A stretch of 64,000 nt of DNA, from contig NZ_JAAVUV010000007.1 of assembly GCF_018449635.1 (NCBI RefSeq), forward strand, positions 310,001 through 374,000. Direction: 5' to 3'. Source of the stretch: Caballeronia sp. dw_276 (GTDB taxonomy: Bacteria > Pseudomonadota > Gammaproteobacteria > Burkholderiales > Burkholderiaceae). Below are positions 26,530 through 35,217 of this stretch, piece by piece. The notes below the pieces were generated by a model. The model saw only the letters and a program-made list of their open reading frames with translations. It was not told where the DNA came from and did no database searches. The number at the start of each line of letters is the position of its first letter. Within the stretch, counting starts at the first letter, position 1. The position numbers were made by a program, and so were the translations under genes.

Positions 26530-26814
26530 ATGTCCTACATCAGCGTCGAGATCAGGGCCTACGATGAAACACGCAAAGTGATCACCGTCGCGTTCAGCGA
26601 GAAGTGGCCCGTGGCCCTTTCCTCGGCGGTAATCGCCGAGTTGACGCTCGACGATTGCGACACTATCGGCCGCGATGGCGAACTCGAAAATTCCGGTCTC
26701 ACGGAAGATGAAGCATGCGTGCTGCGCATGCTGTTCGAGGACGAAGGAACCATCGAAGATTGCTTGACCAATCCGGCGCGGTTGATCGGCCGCGTGAACG
26801 AAATGGACGAGTGA
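26530..26814 (+). CDS. Small acidic protein, function unknown
   Basis: A 94-residue acidic protein starting MSYISVEIRAYDETRKVITV, preceded by GGAGAGTTCGACATC. The N-terminal half looks like a beta-hairpin rich in charged residues. The C-terminal half, LTEDEACVLRMLFEDEGTIE, is helical. No signal peptide, membrane segment or known motif is seen. It is flanked by kynB (divergent) and an AraC gene. An upstream in-frame ATG would add 29 residues without a ribosome site. Confidence 0.6.
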   Translation: MSYISVEIRAYDETRKVITVAFSEKWPVALSSAVIAELTLDDCDTIGRDGELENSGLTEDEACVLRMLFEDEGTIEDCLTNPARLIGRVNEMDE

Positions 26815-26940
26815 TTTTCGTGAATATCGACGGTTTCTGAATCGGCGCGCAGCAACTTCCCTTAGCCAGATCCGCAGGATTTGGTAAAGCGGGCTGTGGT
26901 ACTTTGGTCGGCATTCGACGTTCGGATCTTATCGACAGTC

Positions 26941-27795
26941 ATGAACGACCTACTCAATCGAGCTCGTTACGAAACACGGCTTAACCGCGTTCTCGACCAT
27001 ATCCACGATCACCTCGACGAACCGCTCGACATCGGCAGGCTGGCTGATATTGCGTGTTTATCGCCTTATCACTGGCACCGCATTTATCAAGCGATGTACG
27101 GCGAAACCGTAGCGGCCACCGTGCGTCGTTTGAGGTTGCATCGGGCGGCAGGCTACCTTGCGAATGACGACATGCCAATCGCCGAAATTGCGGAACGCTC
27201 GGGCTATAGCAGTTTGCAATCGTTTTCACGCACGTTCAGATTGGCGTTTGGCCTACCGCCGGCGCAGTATCGAAACGAAGGCAAGCACATTCACTTTCGG
27301 GCAAGCATGACAGGGGACAATCAAATGACAGCACACGAAGTGACCATACGCGACGTCCCGGCAATGACCGTGGTTTCCGTCGATCATTCGGGACCCTATA
27401 TGCAGATCGGCAAGGCATTCGATTCGCTGATCGGCTGGCTCGCAAGCCGCGAATTGCTCTCGCCGGAGATTCGCATGATAGGTATCTACTACGATGATCC
27501 GGGAATCGTTCCGGAATCCGAACTAAGATCGAAGGCGGGTGTGGTGTTGTCGCGCGACGTCGAGGTTGCTGCGCCCGTAGGGCTGACGCATGTACGCGGC
27601 GGCCAATATGCGATTCTGCGCCACAAAGGACCCTATAGCGACATGCGGGCCGCGTATGAATGGCTTTACGGAGCGTGGCTCATGCAATCAGGACGTGAAG
27701 CCGCCGATGCCCCAGCCTTCGAAGAGTATCTGAACAATCCGAAAGAGACGGCCCCTGCCGATCTAATCACAGAGATTTGCTTGCCGCTGGTTTAA
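26941..27795 (+). CDS. AraC-family regulator with GyrI-like effector domain
   Basis: A 284-residue regulator of the Rob/SoxS-GyrI architecture. Two AraC helix-turn-helix motifs lie in residues about 9-110 (LADIACLSPYHWHRIYQAMY and IAEIAERSGYSSLQSFSRTF). The C-terminal GyrI-like domain, about residues 130-284, includes MTVVSVDHSGPYMQIG and a matching RHKGPYSDMRAAYEWLYG half. This ligand domain often binds drugs or cationic compounds. The ATG at 26941 begins the conserved domain; a TTG 60 bases upstream is less likely. Its stop codon shares two bases with the stop of the convergent LysR gene. Confidence 0.83.
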   Translation: MNDLLNRARYETRLNRVLDHIHDHLDEPLDIGRLADIACLSPYHWHRIYQAMYGETVAATVRRLRLHRAAGYLANDDMPIAEIAERSGYSSLQSFSRTFRLAFGLPPAQYRNEGKHIHFRASMTGDNQMTAHEVTIRDVPAMTVVSVDHSGPYMQIGKAFDSLIGWLASRELLSPEIRMIGIYYDDPGIVPESELRSKAGVVLSRDVEVAAPVGLTHVRGGQYAILRHKGPYSDMRAAYEWLYGAWLMQSGREAADAPAFEEYLNNPKETAPADLITEICLPLV

Positions 27796-28706
27796 GCATC
27801 GTCGCGCATGGCAAGAATCAGGAAATCGATGAACGCCTTAACTCGCGCCGTGGTTTGCAAGTGCTGCGGAATGACAGCGTAGATATCCGCGCCCGGCGTG
27901 CGATATTCCGGCAGCACATGAAGAAGCCTGCCATCGCGCAAGTAATCGGCTATGTCCCACTCCGCGCGCAGCAAAATGCCGTGCCCCTCGAGCGCCCACT
28001 TCACCGCAATCTCGCCGTCGTTTGTGGTCAGGTTGCCACGTACGCGCACGCTTTCCGTTGTCTCCGCAGCACCGTGGCCGCTTATCAGCCGCCAGATGCC
28101 GTAGCCGTCGTCGCCCTGACGTATGCCGATGCAATTGTGCAGCACCAGATCATCAGGCGTTTGCGGAAGCGGACGCTCCGCAAAATAGGCCGGAGCAGCG
28201 CAGAGCAGGCGCCGGTTGGGCGCAACCTGTCGCGCGATGACACGTGCATCAGGCGGTTCGCCGAAGCGCACGCATACGTCGAAAGCGTTTTCGCTAAGCG
28301 GAGGCGGATCGACCGACAACTGCAATTGAACATCGACCTCTGGATAGATCCGCACGAAGCGCGAGATCGCCGGCGCGATGTGGCTCCTCCCAAAACCCAG
28401 CGTTGCGTTCACGCGCAATAGACCTGTTGGCGCAGCGGACGCACCGCCGAGCAATTGCGCAAGCTCATCCATTTCTGTCAGGATGCGCCGCGCGCGCGCC
28501 ACATAGATCTCGCCTTCAGGCGTAAGGCTCATTCGTCGCGTGGTCCTGCTGACCAAAGCGACGCCTGCTCGTGCCTCCATTTGCGCGAGATGCTTGCTTA
28601 CCGCGGCGGTACTCAATCCCAGTTCGCGGGCGGCCGCTGTCAGGCTGCCACTACCCGCGAGTATAGAAAAGAAGCTCAAGTCTTCTGCCTGGATTGGAGA
28701 GGTCAT
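27792..28706 (-). CDS. LysR-family regulator (DmlR-like)
   Basis: A 304-residue LysR protein. The winged helix is at residues 9-65 (FFSILAGSGSLTAAARELGL, then STAAVSKHLAQMEARAG), the linker helix follows, and the effector domain starts near 95 with GLLRVNATLGFGRSHIAP, the CrgA/DmlR branch signature. DmlR activates the D-malate dehydrogenase gene dmlA, and here the divergent gene is a tartrate/D-malate dehydrogenase, so the pairing fits. The intergenic region carries a perfect 10-base-arm palindrome. Confidence 0.87.
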   Translation of the reverse strand: MTSPIQAEDLSFFSILAGSGSLTAAARELGLSTAAVSKHLAQMEARAGVALVSRTTRRMSLTPEGEIYVARARRILTEMDELAQLLGGASAAPTGLLRVNATLGFGRSHIAPAISRFVRIYPEVDVQLQLSVDPPPLSENAFDVCVRFGEPPDARVIARQVAPNRRLLCAAPAYFAERPLPQTPDDLVLHNCIGIRQGDDGYGIWRLISGHGAAETTESVRVRGNLTTNDGEIAVKWALEGHGILLRAEWDIADYLRDGRLLHVLPEYRTPGADIYAVIPQHLQTTARVKAFIDFLILAMRDDA

Positions 28707-28740
28707 CTTATTCGGGCTATATGGCTATCAGCAAACCGGA

Positions 28741-28761
28741 TTCTTAACTTGAAGTTAAGAA
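28741..28761. promoter_or_regulatory. Perfect palindrome, likely LysR operator
   Basis: The arms TTCTTAACTT (28741-28750) and AAGTTAAGAA (28752-28761) are exact complements around a single G. They lie 35 bases from the lysR start and 80 from the dehydrogenase start. The core fits the T-N11-A LysR pattern. Confidence 0.7.
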
Positions 28762-28840
28762 CGATTTAAGTTTAGCAGCGTTTAGCCGGCGCTTTTGCGC
28801 CTTAGGATGCATTAGCCGTTCAATCCGCCAAGAGATAAAT

Positions 28841-29932
28841 ATGAAGAATTACCGCATCGCAACCATTCCTGGAGATGGAATTGGCAAGGAGGTGGTTCCT
28901 GCCGGGCAGGAAGTGCTCGAAGCGCTCGCGGTACATTCAAGCGCATTCAGATTCGAGTTCGAAAATTTTGGCTGGGGTGGGGACTACTATCGTGCGAATG
29001 GCTCGATGATGCCGGACGACGGCCTCGATGCGCTGCGCGACAAGGACGCCATTCTCTTCGGTTCGGCCGGGGATCCGGACATACCCGACCACGTCACACT
29101 CTGGGGTCTTCGGCTAAAGATCTGCCAAGGCTTCGACCAGTACGCGAACGTGCGTCCCACGCGCATTCTTGCAGGGATCGATGCACCACTCAAACGATGC
29201 GGTCCGGCTGATCTCGACTGGGTGATCGTCAGGGAAAATTCCGAAGGTGAATATGCAGGAATTGGCGGACGAGCACATCATGGGCATCCGATAGAAGTCG
29301 CCACCGACGTCTCCATCATGACGCGCGCCGGCGTCGAGCGGATTTTGCGCTTTGCGTTTCGCCTTGCGGCGTCTCGTCCCCGCAAACGCTTGACGGTCAT
29401 TACCAAAAGCAACGCGCAGCGTCACGCCATGGTGATGTGGGATGAGATCGCGCTGCAAATCTCGAAAGAATTTCCCGACGTAACCTGGGACAAGGAACTC
29501 GTCGATGCCGCCACCGCGCGCATGGTGAACCGCCCTGCGACGCTCGATACGATCGTAGCGACCAATCTTCATGCCGATATCCTGAGCGATCTCGCTGCGG
29601 CGCTCGCCGGCAGTCTTGGCATTGCGCCGACCGCCAATCTCGATCCGGAACGCCGCTACCCGTCGATGTTCGAGCCTATCCACGGTTCCGCGTTCGACAT
29701 AATGGGAATGGGGCTTGCAAACCCGATTGGTACCTTCTGGTCCGTTGTGATGATGCTCGAACACCTCGGCGAAATGGAAGCGGCCCGCACGGTGATGAAC
29801 GCAATCGAGCGCGTGATGGCGGACCCTTCCCTCCATACCGGTGATCTTGGCGGCAAGGCCACGACGCGGCAAGTTACCGATGCCGTATGTGCCCTGCTTG
29901 CATCGCATGAAACGAATGCAAGCCCTGTGTAG
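28841..29932 (+). CDS. Tartrate dehydrogenase / D-malate dehydrogenase
   Basis: A 363-residue member of the isopropylmalate/isocitrate dehydrogenase fold, the TtuC/DmlA type, which oxidises D-malate or tartrate with NAD and a divalent metal. It has IPGDGIGKEVVPAGQEVL at the start, the substrate loop GLRLKICQGFDQYANVRPTR, the catalytic Tyr in RENSEGEYAGIGGR, the Lys/Asp set around VITKSNAQRHAMVMWDEI, and the metal Asp in ILSDLAAAL. The YANVRPTR and GRAHHG phrases favour TtuC/DmlA over LeuB. Expression is probably driven by the divergent LysR protein. Confidence 0.87.
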   Translation: MKNYRIATIPGDGIGKEVVPAGQEVLEALAVHSSAFRFEFENFGWGGDYYRANGSMMPDDGLDALRDKDAILFGSAGDPDIPDHVTLWGLRLKICQGFDQYANVRPTRILAGIDAPLKRCGPADLDWVIVRENSEGEYAGIGGRAHHGHPIEVATDVSIMTRAGVERILRFAFRLAASRPRKRLTVITKSNAQRHAMVMWDEIALQISKEFPDVTWDKELVDAATARMVNRPATLDTIVATNLHADILSDLAAALAGSLGIAPTANLDPERRYPSMFEPIHGSAFDIMGMGLANPIGTFWSVVMMLEHLGEMEAARTVMNAIERVMADPSLHTGDLGGKATTRQVTDAVCALLASHETNASPV

Positions 29933-30025
29933 ACTTGATGAGTCGAAAAAATGATAGCGACAGCGTGCATTCAAACACCTCATGACCGTCCACGGTTTTC
30001 GAGGCAAAGTACAAGGAGACACCCA

Positions 30026-30811
30026 ATGTGGTTTGTCGGAAAAAGCGAACTGCTTTCACTCATCGAACGTCATTGTCTCGATGAGGTCATGCCTGCGTTC
30101 AGCGAGCACCGTACCGTACGAAAAAACACCACGATTTATCGGCCGGAGGATTCGAGCAATCACGTTTATCTGCTGAAGAGCGGCAGCGTGCGGCTATTTC
30201 GGCTCACCGAAGATGGACAGGAAATCACCCTGTCGTTCATCAAGGCGGGCATGTTGTTCGGCGACGGCGACGTGCTGAACGAAGCCAACTACTCGCATCA
30301 TGCGCAGACGCTTGCGCCGAGCACGCTTTGTTATATTCGCAAAGCGGATTTCAAGCAATTGCTCGCACGCTATGACGTGATCAATCAATTCGTTTTGAAG
30401 AGTCATTACCGCCGATGGCAGGAAGCGCAGCAGCTCATAGAAAACCTGTCCTTGCACGATGTCCGCAAGCGGCTCACCAACATCCTGGTGATGTTCGCCA
30501 ACCAGATTGGCGTTGAGTTCGACTATGCGGATACGGGCGACTCGGTGCTCATCGACTTGTCGATTCCGCAGGACAAGCTCGCTGAGTTCATTGGCACGTC
30601 GCGCGAGTCGGTCAACCGACATTTCAACGATCTCAAAGCCGAAGGGTTGACCGCCATGCATGAACGCAAGATCGTGCTGACACCAGTTTTTGTAGAGCGT
30701 TATTTGCCGCACAAGGCAACAGCCGCGCCGCGGGTCATGCCGGCGACGTTCGCAACGCCGCCGTCCCCATTCAGCGCGCAATACGTCAAAGCGCCGCTAG
30801 CGCGCGTTTAA
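30026..30811 (+). CDS. Crp/Fnr-family regulator (no Fe-S cysteines)
   Basis: A 261-residue regulator with an N-terminal cyclic-nucleotide-type beta-barrel (about 15-130) and a C-terminal winged helix (IPQDKLAEFIGTSRESVNRH, then FNDLKAEGL). The FNR cysteine cluster is missing, so it senses something else. AAGGAGACACCCA gives a clear ribosome site for ATG 30026. The C-terminal tail (about 25 residues, Ala/Pro-rich) overlaps the end of the convergent racemase-like gene by 26 bases. Its targets are unknown; the tartrate dehydrogenase gene ends 93 bases upstream. Confidence 0.83.
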   Translation: MWFVGKSELLSLIERHCLDEVMPAFSEHRTVRKNTTIYRPEDSSNHVYLLKSGSVRLFRLTEDGQEITLSFIKAGMLFGDGDVLNEANYSHHAQTLAPSTLCYIRKADFKQLLARYDVINQFVLKSHYRRWQEAQQLIENLSLHDVRKRLTNILVMFANQIGVEFDYADTGDSVLIDLSIPQDKLAEFIGTSRESVNRHFNDLKAEGLTAMHERKIVLTPVFVERYLPHKATAAPRVMPATFATPPSPFSAQYVKAPLARV

Positions 30812-31442
30812 CCGCTTCAACACCGCTGCGCGGACTGGACAGAACCGGTACGCGCAACGCTCCAAGCGATGGCACGAGACGCGCCATGGATACTTGCGCG
30901 AGGACCACGACGTCGACTTCATCGGCGAGCGAGACGATCGCCTGCTTGAGGATCTCGTCGTGGCGCGCGCCATCTCCTGCCAGCAAGGCCTCGAACGCGC
31001 CTTCCGCGATCCGCTCGGTCACGTCAACGCTTCTGCCCAGTTCCACGGCCTTGCGCCGGATCAGGCGAACGGTAGGGTCAAGGGTTGTCGATACTGTTGC
31101 CACCACGCCAATGCGCCGGCCAATCGCGCTTGCTTCTTCGGCCATCGATTCATCGATCTTGACGATTGGCGTCCGGATAAAACCTTTAAGCGAATCCGAT
31201 GCCTCGCCGACCGATGAACAGGCGTTGAGGATGATGTCAGCGCCCATCGCCTGCGCATTCGACATATAGCTGTAAATGCGGCTCGCGACTTCTGGCGTCA
31301 GATGTCCGGCCGCGCGGACGTCGTTGAGCAAGCTGTCATCCATGATGTTGATCACGCGCGCGTCGGCAATCAGTTCATTGAGCTGTTCCTTGATCGGCAA
31401 AACGGTCACGGGTCCGGTGTGAATCACAGCTATCGTTGTCAT
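30786..31442 (-). CDS. Asp/Glu/hydantoin racemase-family protein
   Basis: A 218-residue protein of the cysteine-dependent racemase superfamily. It has the N-terminal VIHTGPVTVLPI strand and one catalytic-type cysteine, Cys75 in LNACSSVGEA. Where the second catalytic cysteine is expected (LAQ-C-type motif near residue 184) it has LAQVSMARL, so a standard two-base racemase mechanism is unlikely. It is the last gene of an operon permease-binding protein-ATPase-racemase (27 bases after the ATPase), which points to action on the imported compound. It might be an isomerase, decarboxylase or lactone-handling enzyme; function is not assignable from sequence. Confidence 0.7.
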   Translation of the reverse strand: MTTIAVIHTGPVTVLPIKEQLNELIADARVINIMDDSLLNDVRAAGHLTPEVASRIYSYMSNAQAMGADIILNACSSVGEASDSLKGFIRTPIVKIDESMAEEASAIGRRIGVVATVSTTLDPTVRLIRRKAVELGRSVDVTERIAEGAFEALLAGDGARHDEILKQAIVSLADEVDVVVLAQVSMARLVPSLGALRVPVLSSPRSGVEAVKRALAAL

Positions 31443-31469
31443 GGCTTTTGGTTGGGTTCGTTAAAAAAA

Positions 31470-32978
31470 TCATGCGGTGGCTGCCGCCATCACGCGTTCT
31501 TGTGTCGCTTCGGCGCGCGTCATTTCGCCATTCAATCGTCCTTCACGCACGATCAAGATCCTGTCGCTGACGGCAAGCACTTCGAGCAGATCCGACGAGA
31601 TCACAATGATCCCGATACCTTGCGAAGCAAGCTGCGCGAGGAGCGCATGCACCTCGGCTTTTGCGCCTATATCGATACCGCGGGTGGGTTCATCGACAAT
31701 CAGTACCTTTGGATTTCGCGCCACCCATTTGGCGATAACAATCTTCTGTTGATTGCCGCCGCTCAAATTGACCACCTTTTGCTCCGTGCCTGGTGTCTTG
31801 ATCCCCAGACTTCGCACGAATTGCTTGCAGCTCTCCTCTTCCTTCGCGCGCTGCAAAAACTGAAAGGGTGAATAGCGTTTCAGATGCGTGAGGCTGAAGT
31901 TTTCGCGCACGCTCATTCCAAGCACGAGTCCTTGCGCTTTGCGGTCCTCTGTCACAAAGCCGATGCCATGTTCGATCGCATCGTGCGGATTGCGGATGGT
32001 CACGTTCTTCCCGTCGACCGCGATGGTTCCCGTGCAGGGACGAATGCCGAAAATCATCTCCATGATCTCCGTGCGCCCCGATCCGACCAATCCCGCAACG
32101 CCGAGAATTTCCCCTCTATGCAGCGTGAAGTTGATATCTTTGATGCGCGCGTCGCCGCCCTTGGCGGCGCGCAACGACAGATCGCGAACTTCGAGCACGG
32201 GAACGTCACTCGCATGAGAACTGGCCGCACCGGGATACAGGTCGCTCAATTCACGATCGACCATCATGCGAACCAGAGAATCACGCGTGACATCGGCAAT
32301 AGGCGATGTATCGACGGTACGGCCATCGCGTAGAACCGTCACGTGATCGGCCAGTTCGAAAATCTCTTCGAGCCTGTGCGAGATGTAGACCACCGCAATG
32401 TTCCGCTCGCGCAGCCGCTTGATCAATTGCAGCAAGGTACGCGTCTCGTGATGGCTGAGCGACGCCGTTGGTTCATCCATGATGATGACCTTCGACTGAT
32501 GCGCAAGCGCCTTCGCGATCTCGACCATCTGTTGCTGCCCGACGCTCAATTCACTTACCCTCGTTCCAGGATCGACATCCAGTTCGATGGTTTCAAGCAT
32601 CGTCCTGGCTTCGCGCTCCATGCGTGGCCGATCGAGCAAACCCAGGCGATTAAGCGGTTCGCGCGCGAGAAAAAGATTCTCCGCCACGCTCAGGTTCTCG
32701 ACGACCGACAACTCCTGATAAATGATGCCGATACCAAGCGCGCGCGCATGATTGCCATCGCGCATCTCGACCTCGTTGCCCTCTATCAGGATCTTGCCGC
32801 CAGGGTCAGGCGCATAGATCCCCGTCAGGATCTTCATGAGCGTGCTTTTGCCTGCCCCGTTCTCTCCGGCAAGCGCGAGCACTTCGCCTTGCCGGATTTG
32901 AAGGTTCACGCCATCGAGCGCCTTCACGCCGGGAAAGGTTTTGGAAATAGCGCGCATTTCCAGGAATGGCGTTGCCAT
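31470..32978 (-). CDS. Sugar ABC transporter, duplicated ATP-binding subunit
   Basis: A 502-residue tandem ATPase of the RbsA/XylG class. Domain 1 carries [18 protein letters not shown], the signature [15 protein letters not shown] and Walker [12 protein letters not shown]. Domain 2 carries [24 protein letters not shown] and [14 protein letters not shown]. It lies 24 bases after the binding-protein gene and 27 before the racemase-like gene, all on the minus strand. Together with the adjacent SDR gene it probably imports a pentose, its acid or a branched sugar (inference from the enzyme neighbours). Confidence 0.9.
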   Translation of the reverse strand: MATPFLEMRAISKTFPGVKALDGVNLQIRQGEVLALAGENGAGKSTLMKILTGIYAPDPGGKILIEGNEVEMRDGNHARALGIGIIYQELSVVENLSVAENLFLAREPLNRLGLLDRPRMEREARTMLETIELDVDPGTRVSELSVGQQQMVEIAKALAHQSKVIIMDEPTASLSHHETRTLLQLIKRLRERNIAVVYISHRLEEIFELADHVTVLRDGRTVDTSPIADVTRDSLVRMMVDRELSDLYPGAASSHASDVPVLEVRDLSLRAAKGGDARIKDINFTLHRGEILGVAGLVGSGRTEIMEMIFGIRPCTGTIAVDGKNVTIRNPHDAIEHGIGFVTEDRKAQGLVLGMSVRENFSLTHLKRYSPFQFLQRAKEEESCKQFVRSLGIKTPGTEQKVVNLSGGNQQKIVIAKWVARNPKVLIVDEPTRGIDIGAKAEVHALLAQLASQGIGIIVISSDLLEVLAVSDRILIVREGRLNGEMTRAEATQERVMAAATA

Positions 32979-33002
32979 GACGTTCCCTTAAAATTGCGTT
33001 GC

Positions 33003-33947
33003 TTACTTCGTATAGCTGCCGATATTTTCTTTGGTCACCACCGTCACGCCTGTATCGATGTCTTTGGGCGCTTCGCCTTTACCCTGAATCTGCGAAACCA
33101 GGTTATCAACGGCAAGCGAGCCCATGGTGACCGGGCGCTGGACCATGATCCCTTGAATGGAACCGTCCTTGAGCGCCTTCAGCGTGTCGGGAAGGTCGTC
33201 GAATGCAAGGACTTCGAGCTTGCCCTTCATTGCGCCGAATTCCTTGGTGTTGAGCACCTTCGATACCGCCGGCCCGCCAACCTGACTCACGCCAAAAATC
33301 CCTTTCAGCTGCGGATGCGCGCGCAACGTGGTCTCCACAACCGAGACGCCTTTCGCAAGGTCATCGTCCGTTCCCTGCGTTTCAACGATCTTGATGCCGG
33401 GATATTTCGCCAAGCCTTTCTTGATGCCCGCAATGCGTTCATTCAAATTCACCGCGCCGAGTTGCCCGGTAATGATCGCAACTTCGCCATTGCCGCCGAG
33501 CGCCTTGCCCATTGTCTCTGCCATCGTCGCGCCGGCCGATTCGTTATTCGTGCCTATGTACATCGAGCGCCCGCTCTTCGGCGAATCCGAATCGAACGTC
33601 AGTACCTTGATGCCGCTTTGCTGAGCGCGTTTCATCACGCTTTCGACAGACTTCGGCTCATTGACGGAAATGGCGATGCCGTCAACATGTTTTGAAATCA
33701 GATCCTCAATGATCTTGACCTGCGTGGAGCCTTGCGTGTTTTGCGGCACGACCCATTGATACTTCACGCCGAGCTTGTCGGCGGATGTCTGCGCGCCCTT
33801 GTTGCAATCATCGAAGAAGGGAACGGCCACCTTTGGGACCACTGCAACGGAGATATCCTTTGCGTCCTTGGCGTGGGCTGATGCACCTATTGAAAGCGCG
33901 ACTGTAGCCACGGCAATGCTCATTACGCTGCGAAATGCTTTATCCAT
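33003..33947 (-). CDS. Sugar ABC transporter substrate-binding protein
   Basis: A 314-residue RbsB-like periplasmic protein. The signal peptide (1-25) ends GASAHAKD. The mature part has ISVAVVPKVAVPFFDDCNKG with the first ligand loop, then VDGIAISVNEPKSVESVMKR, and the second lobe with GIFGVSQVGGPAVSKVL and VLAFDDLPD. GGAG 7 bases before ATG 33947 decides the start against an in-frame TTG four codons upstream. The PFFDDC sequence replaces the usual NPFW, suggesting a ligand other than ribose. Confidence 0.87.
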   Translation of the reverse strand: MDKAFRSVMSIAVATVALSIGASAHAKDAKDISVAVVPKVAVPFFDDCNKGAQTSADKLGVKYQWVVPQNTQGSTQVKIIEDLISKHVDGIAISVNEPKSVESVMKRAQQSGIKVLTFDSDSPKSGRSMYIGTNNESAGATMAETMGKALGGNGEVAIITGQLGAVNLNERIAGIKKGLAKYPGIKIVETQGTDDDLAKGVSVVETTLRAHPQLKGIFGVSQVGGPAVSKVLNTKEFGAMKGKLEVLAFDDLPDTLKALKDGSIQGIMVQRPVTMGSLAVDNLVSQIQGKGEAPKDIDTGVTVVTKENIGSYTK

Positions 33948-34005
33948 TTTCGTCTCCAAGAGGTCTATTTTTTAGTGGTGAAACAGAGTTAGGGAATCGA
34001 GAACC

Positions 34006-35007
34006 TCAACGTCCCTTTCGGCGCACGCGCCAGATATCGATGCTGACTGCAAGCAGGATGACGCAGCCCGTAATGGCCTGCTGCGCGTAGGTATCGATGT
34101 TCAAAAGCACCACGCCATTCGTGATGATCCCTGCGAGCGCCGCGCCAATGATCGCGCCTTCCACACTGCCCGCGCCGCCTGAAAGACTCGCGCCGCCAAT
34201 CGCCGCCGCGGCGATCACATCCAGCTCAGCGCCGAAACCCGATGCCGGTTCCGCCGACACAAACCGCGAGAAACTGACAATGCCGGCAATGGAAGCGATG
34301 AGACCCGACAACGCATAGACGATGAACTTGACTCGAAAGGTACGTACGCCGCTAAGACGCGCCGCCATTTCGTTACCGCCGGTGGCGTAGACGTGCCGGC
34401 CGAAACGCGTTTGCCGCATCAGCACGGAAAAGCAGATGGTCATGACGATCATGATGATCACCGGGAATGGCACGAAACCAACATATCCCTGACCGATGAA
34501 CGTAAAGCTGTCGGGTACATCGGGTGTCACTGGAACGCCCTTCGTGATCATGTACATCAACCCGCGCCCTATGCTCAACGTGCCCAACGTGGCGATGAAC
34601 GGCGGCAACTGGATCCATGTGATCAGCAAGCCGTTGAAGCATCCAACCGCAAGCCCCACCACCAGTCCCGCGATGACCGCGACAACGGGACCTGCGCCAT
34701 GCTGAAACGCCAGCGCGGTCACGAGCGACGAAAGCCCCATCACCGATCCCACTGACAAATCGATGCCGCCCGTGATGATCACGAGCATCATGCCAATGGC
34801 CATAATGGCGATCAGCGAGAACGACCTGAAGACGCCCATCAGGTTGTTGGTAGTAAGGAAATACGGGGAAAAGATGCTGATCAGGATTCCGACCAGCAGC
34901 AATACCGAGAAGATGTTCAACTCGCGGATCTTGAGCAAGCCGCGCAATGTCGACGTGAATCCCGTCGATTGCCGGTGCGGATCTTCTTTGGACGATATTG
35001 CAGCCAC
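34006..35007 (-). CDS. Sugar ABC transporter permease
   Basis: A 333-residue RbsC-type permease, about eight to ten helices, with IMAIGMMLVIITGGIDLSVG, RFGRHVYATGGNEMAARLSG and ELDVIAAAAIGGASLSGGAG as family marks. I set the start at GTG 35007, because AAGGAGACATCG directly precedes it; longer forms from upstream ATGs add 45 residues without any conserved sequence. It is the first gene of the four-gene operon and is divergent from an NAD-dependent SDR gene across 210 bases containing inverted repeats. Confidence 0.85.
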   Translation of the reverse strand: MAAISSKEDPHRQSTGFTSTLRGLLKIRELNIFSVLLLVGILISIFSPYFLTTNNLMGVFRSFSLIAIMAIGMMLVIITGGIDLSVGSVMGLSSLVTALAFQHGAGPVVAVIAGLVVGLAVGCFNGLLITWIQLPPFIATLGTLSIGRGLMYMITKGVPVTPDVPDSFTFIGQGYVGFVPFPVIIMIVMTICFSVLMRQTRFGRHVYATGGNEMAARLSGVRTFRVKFIVYALSGLIASIAGIVSFSRFVSAEPASGFGAELDVIAAAAIGGASLSGGAGSVEGAIIGAALAGIITNGVVLLNIDTYAQQAITGCVILLAVSIDIWRVRRKGR

Positions 35008-35068
35008 CGATGTCTCCTTGATCTGATTCTGGTTTAGAAGGATCGTAGGCGGCAGGGGCCAGGCGAGT

Positions 35069-35144
35069 CTGTGACGAGCGTCATACATGTGCATCGGGGT
35101 TGTCCCTGATGCGCTGCATTGCGTGACTATGAAGTTCGTCACAG
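35069..35144. promoter_or_regulatory. Inverted-repeat pair in divergent promoter region
   Basis: CTGTGACGA (35069-35077) and its exact complement TCGTCACAG (35136-35144) are 67 bases apart centre to centre. The first overlaps a local palindrome TGACG-AG-CGTCA (35072-35083). Such pairs suit a repressor that loops or binds both divergent promoters; the protein is unknown. Confidence 0.4.
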
Positions 35145-35217
35145 AACCCGCACCCGCGCGTCTGTAACATGCGTCTCAAGGTGACGCCCTTACAAAACCA
35201 GATCAGGAGCACGAGAC

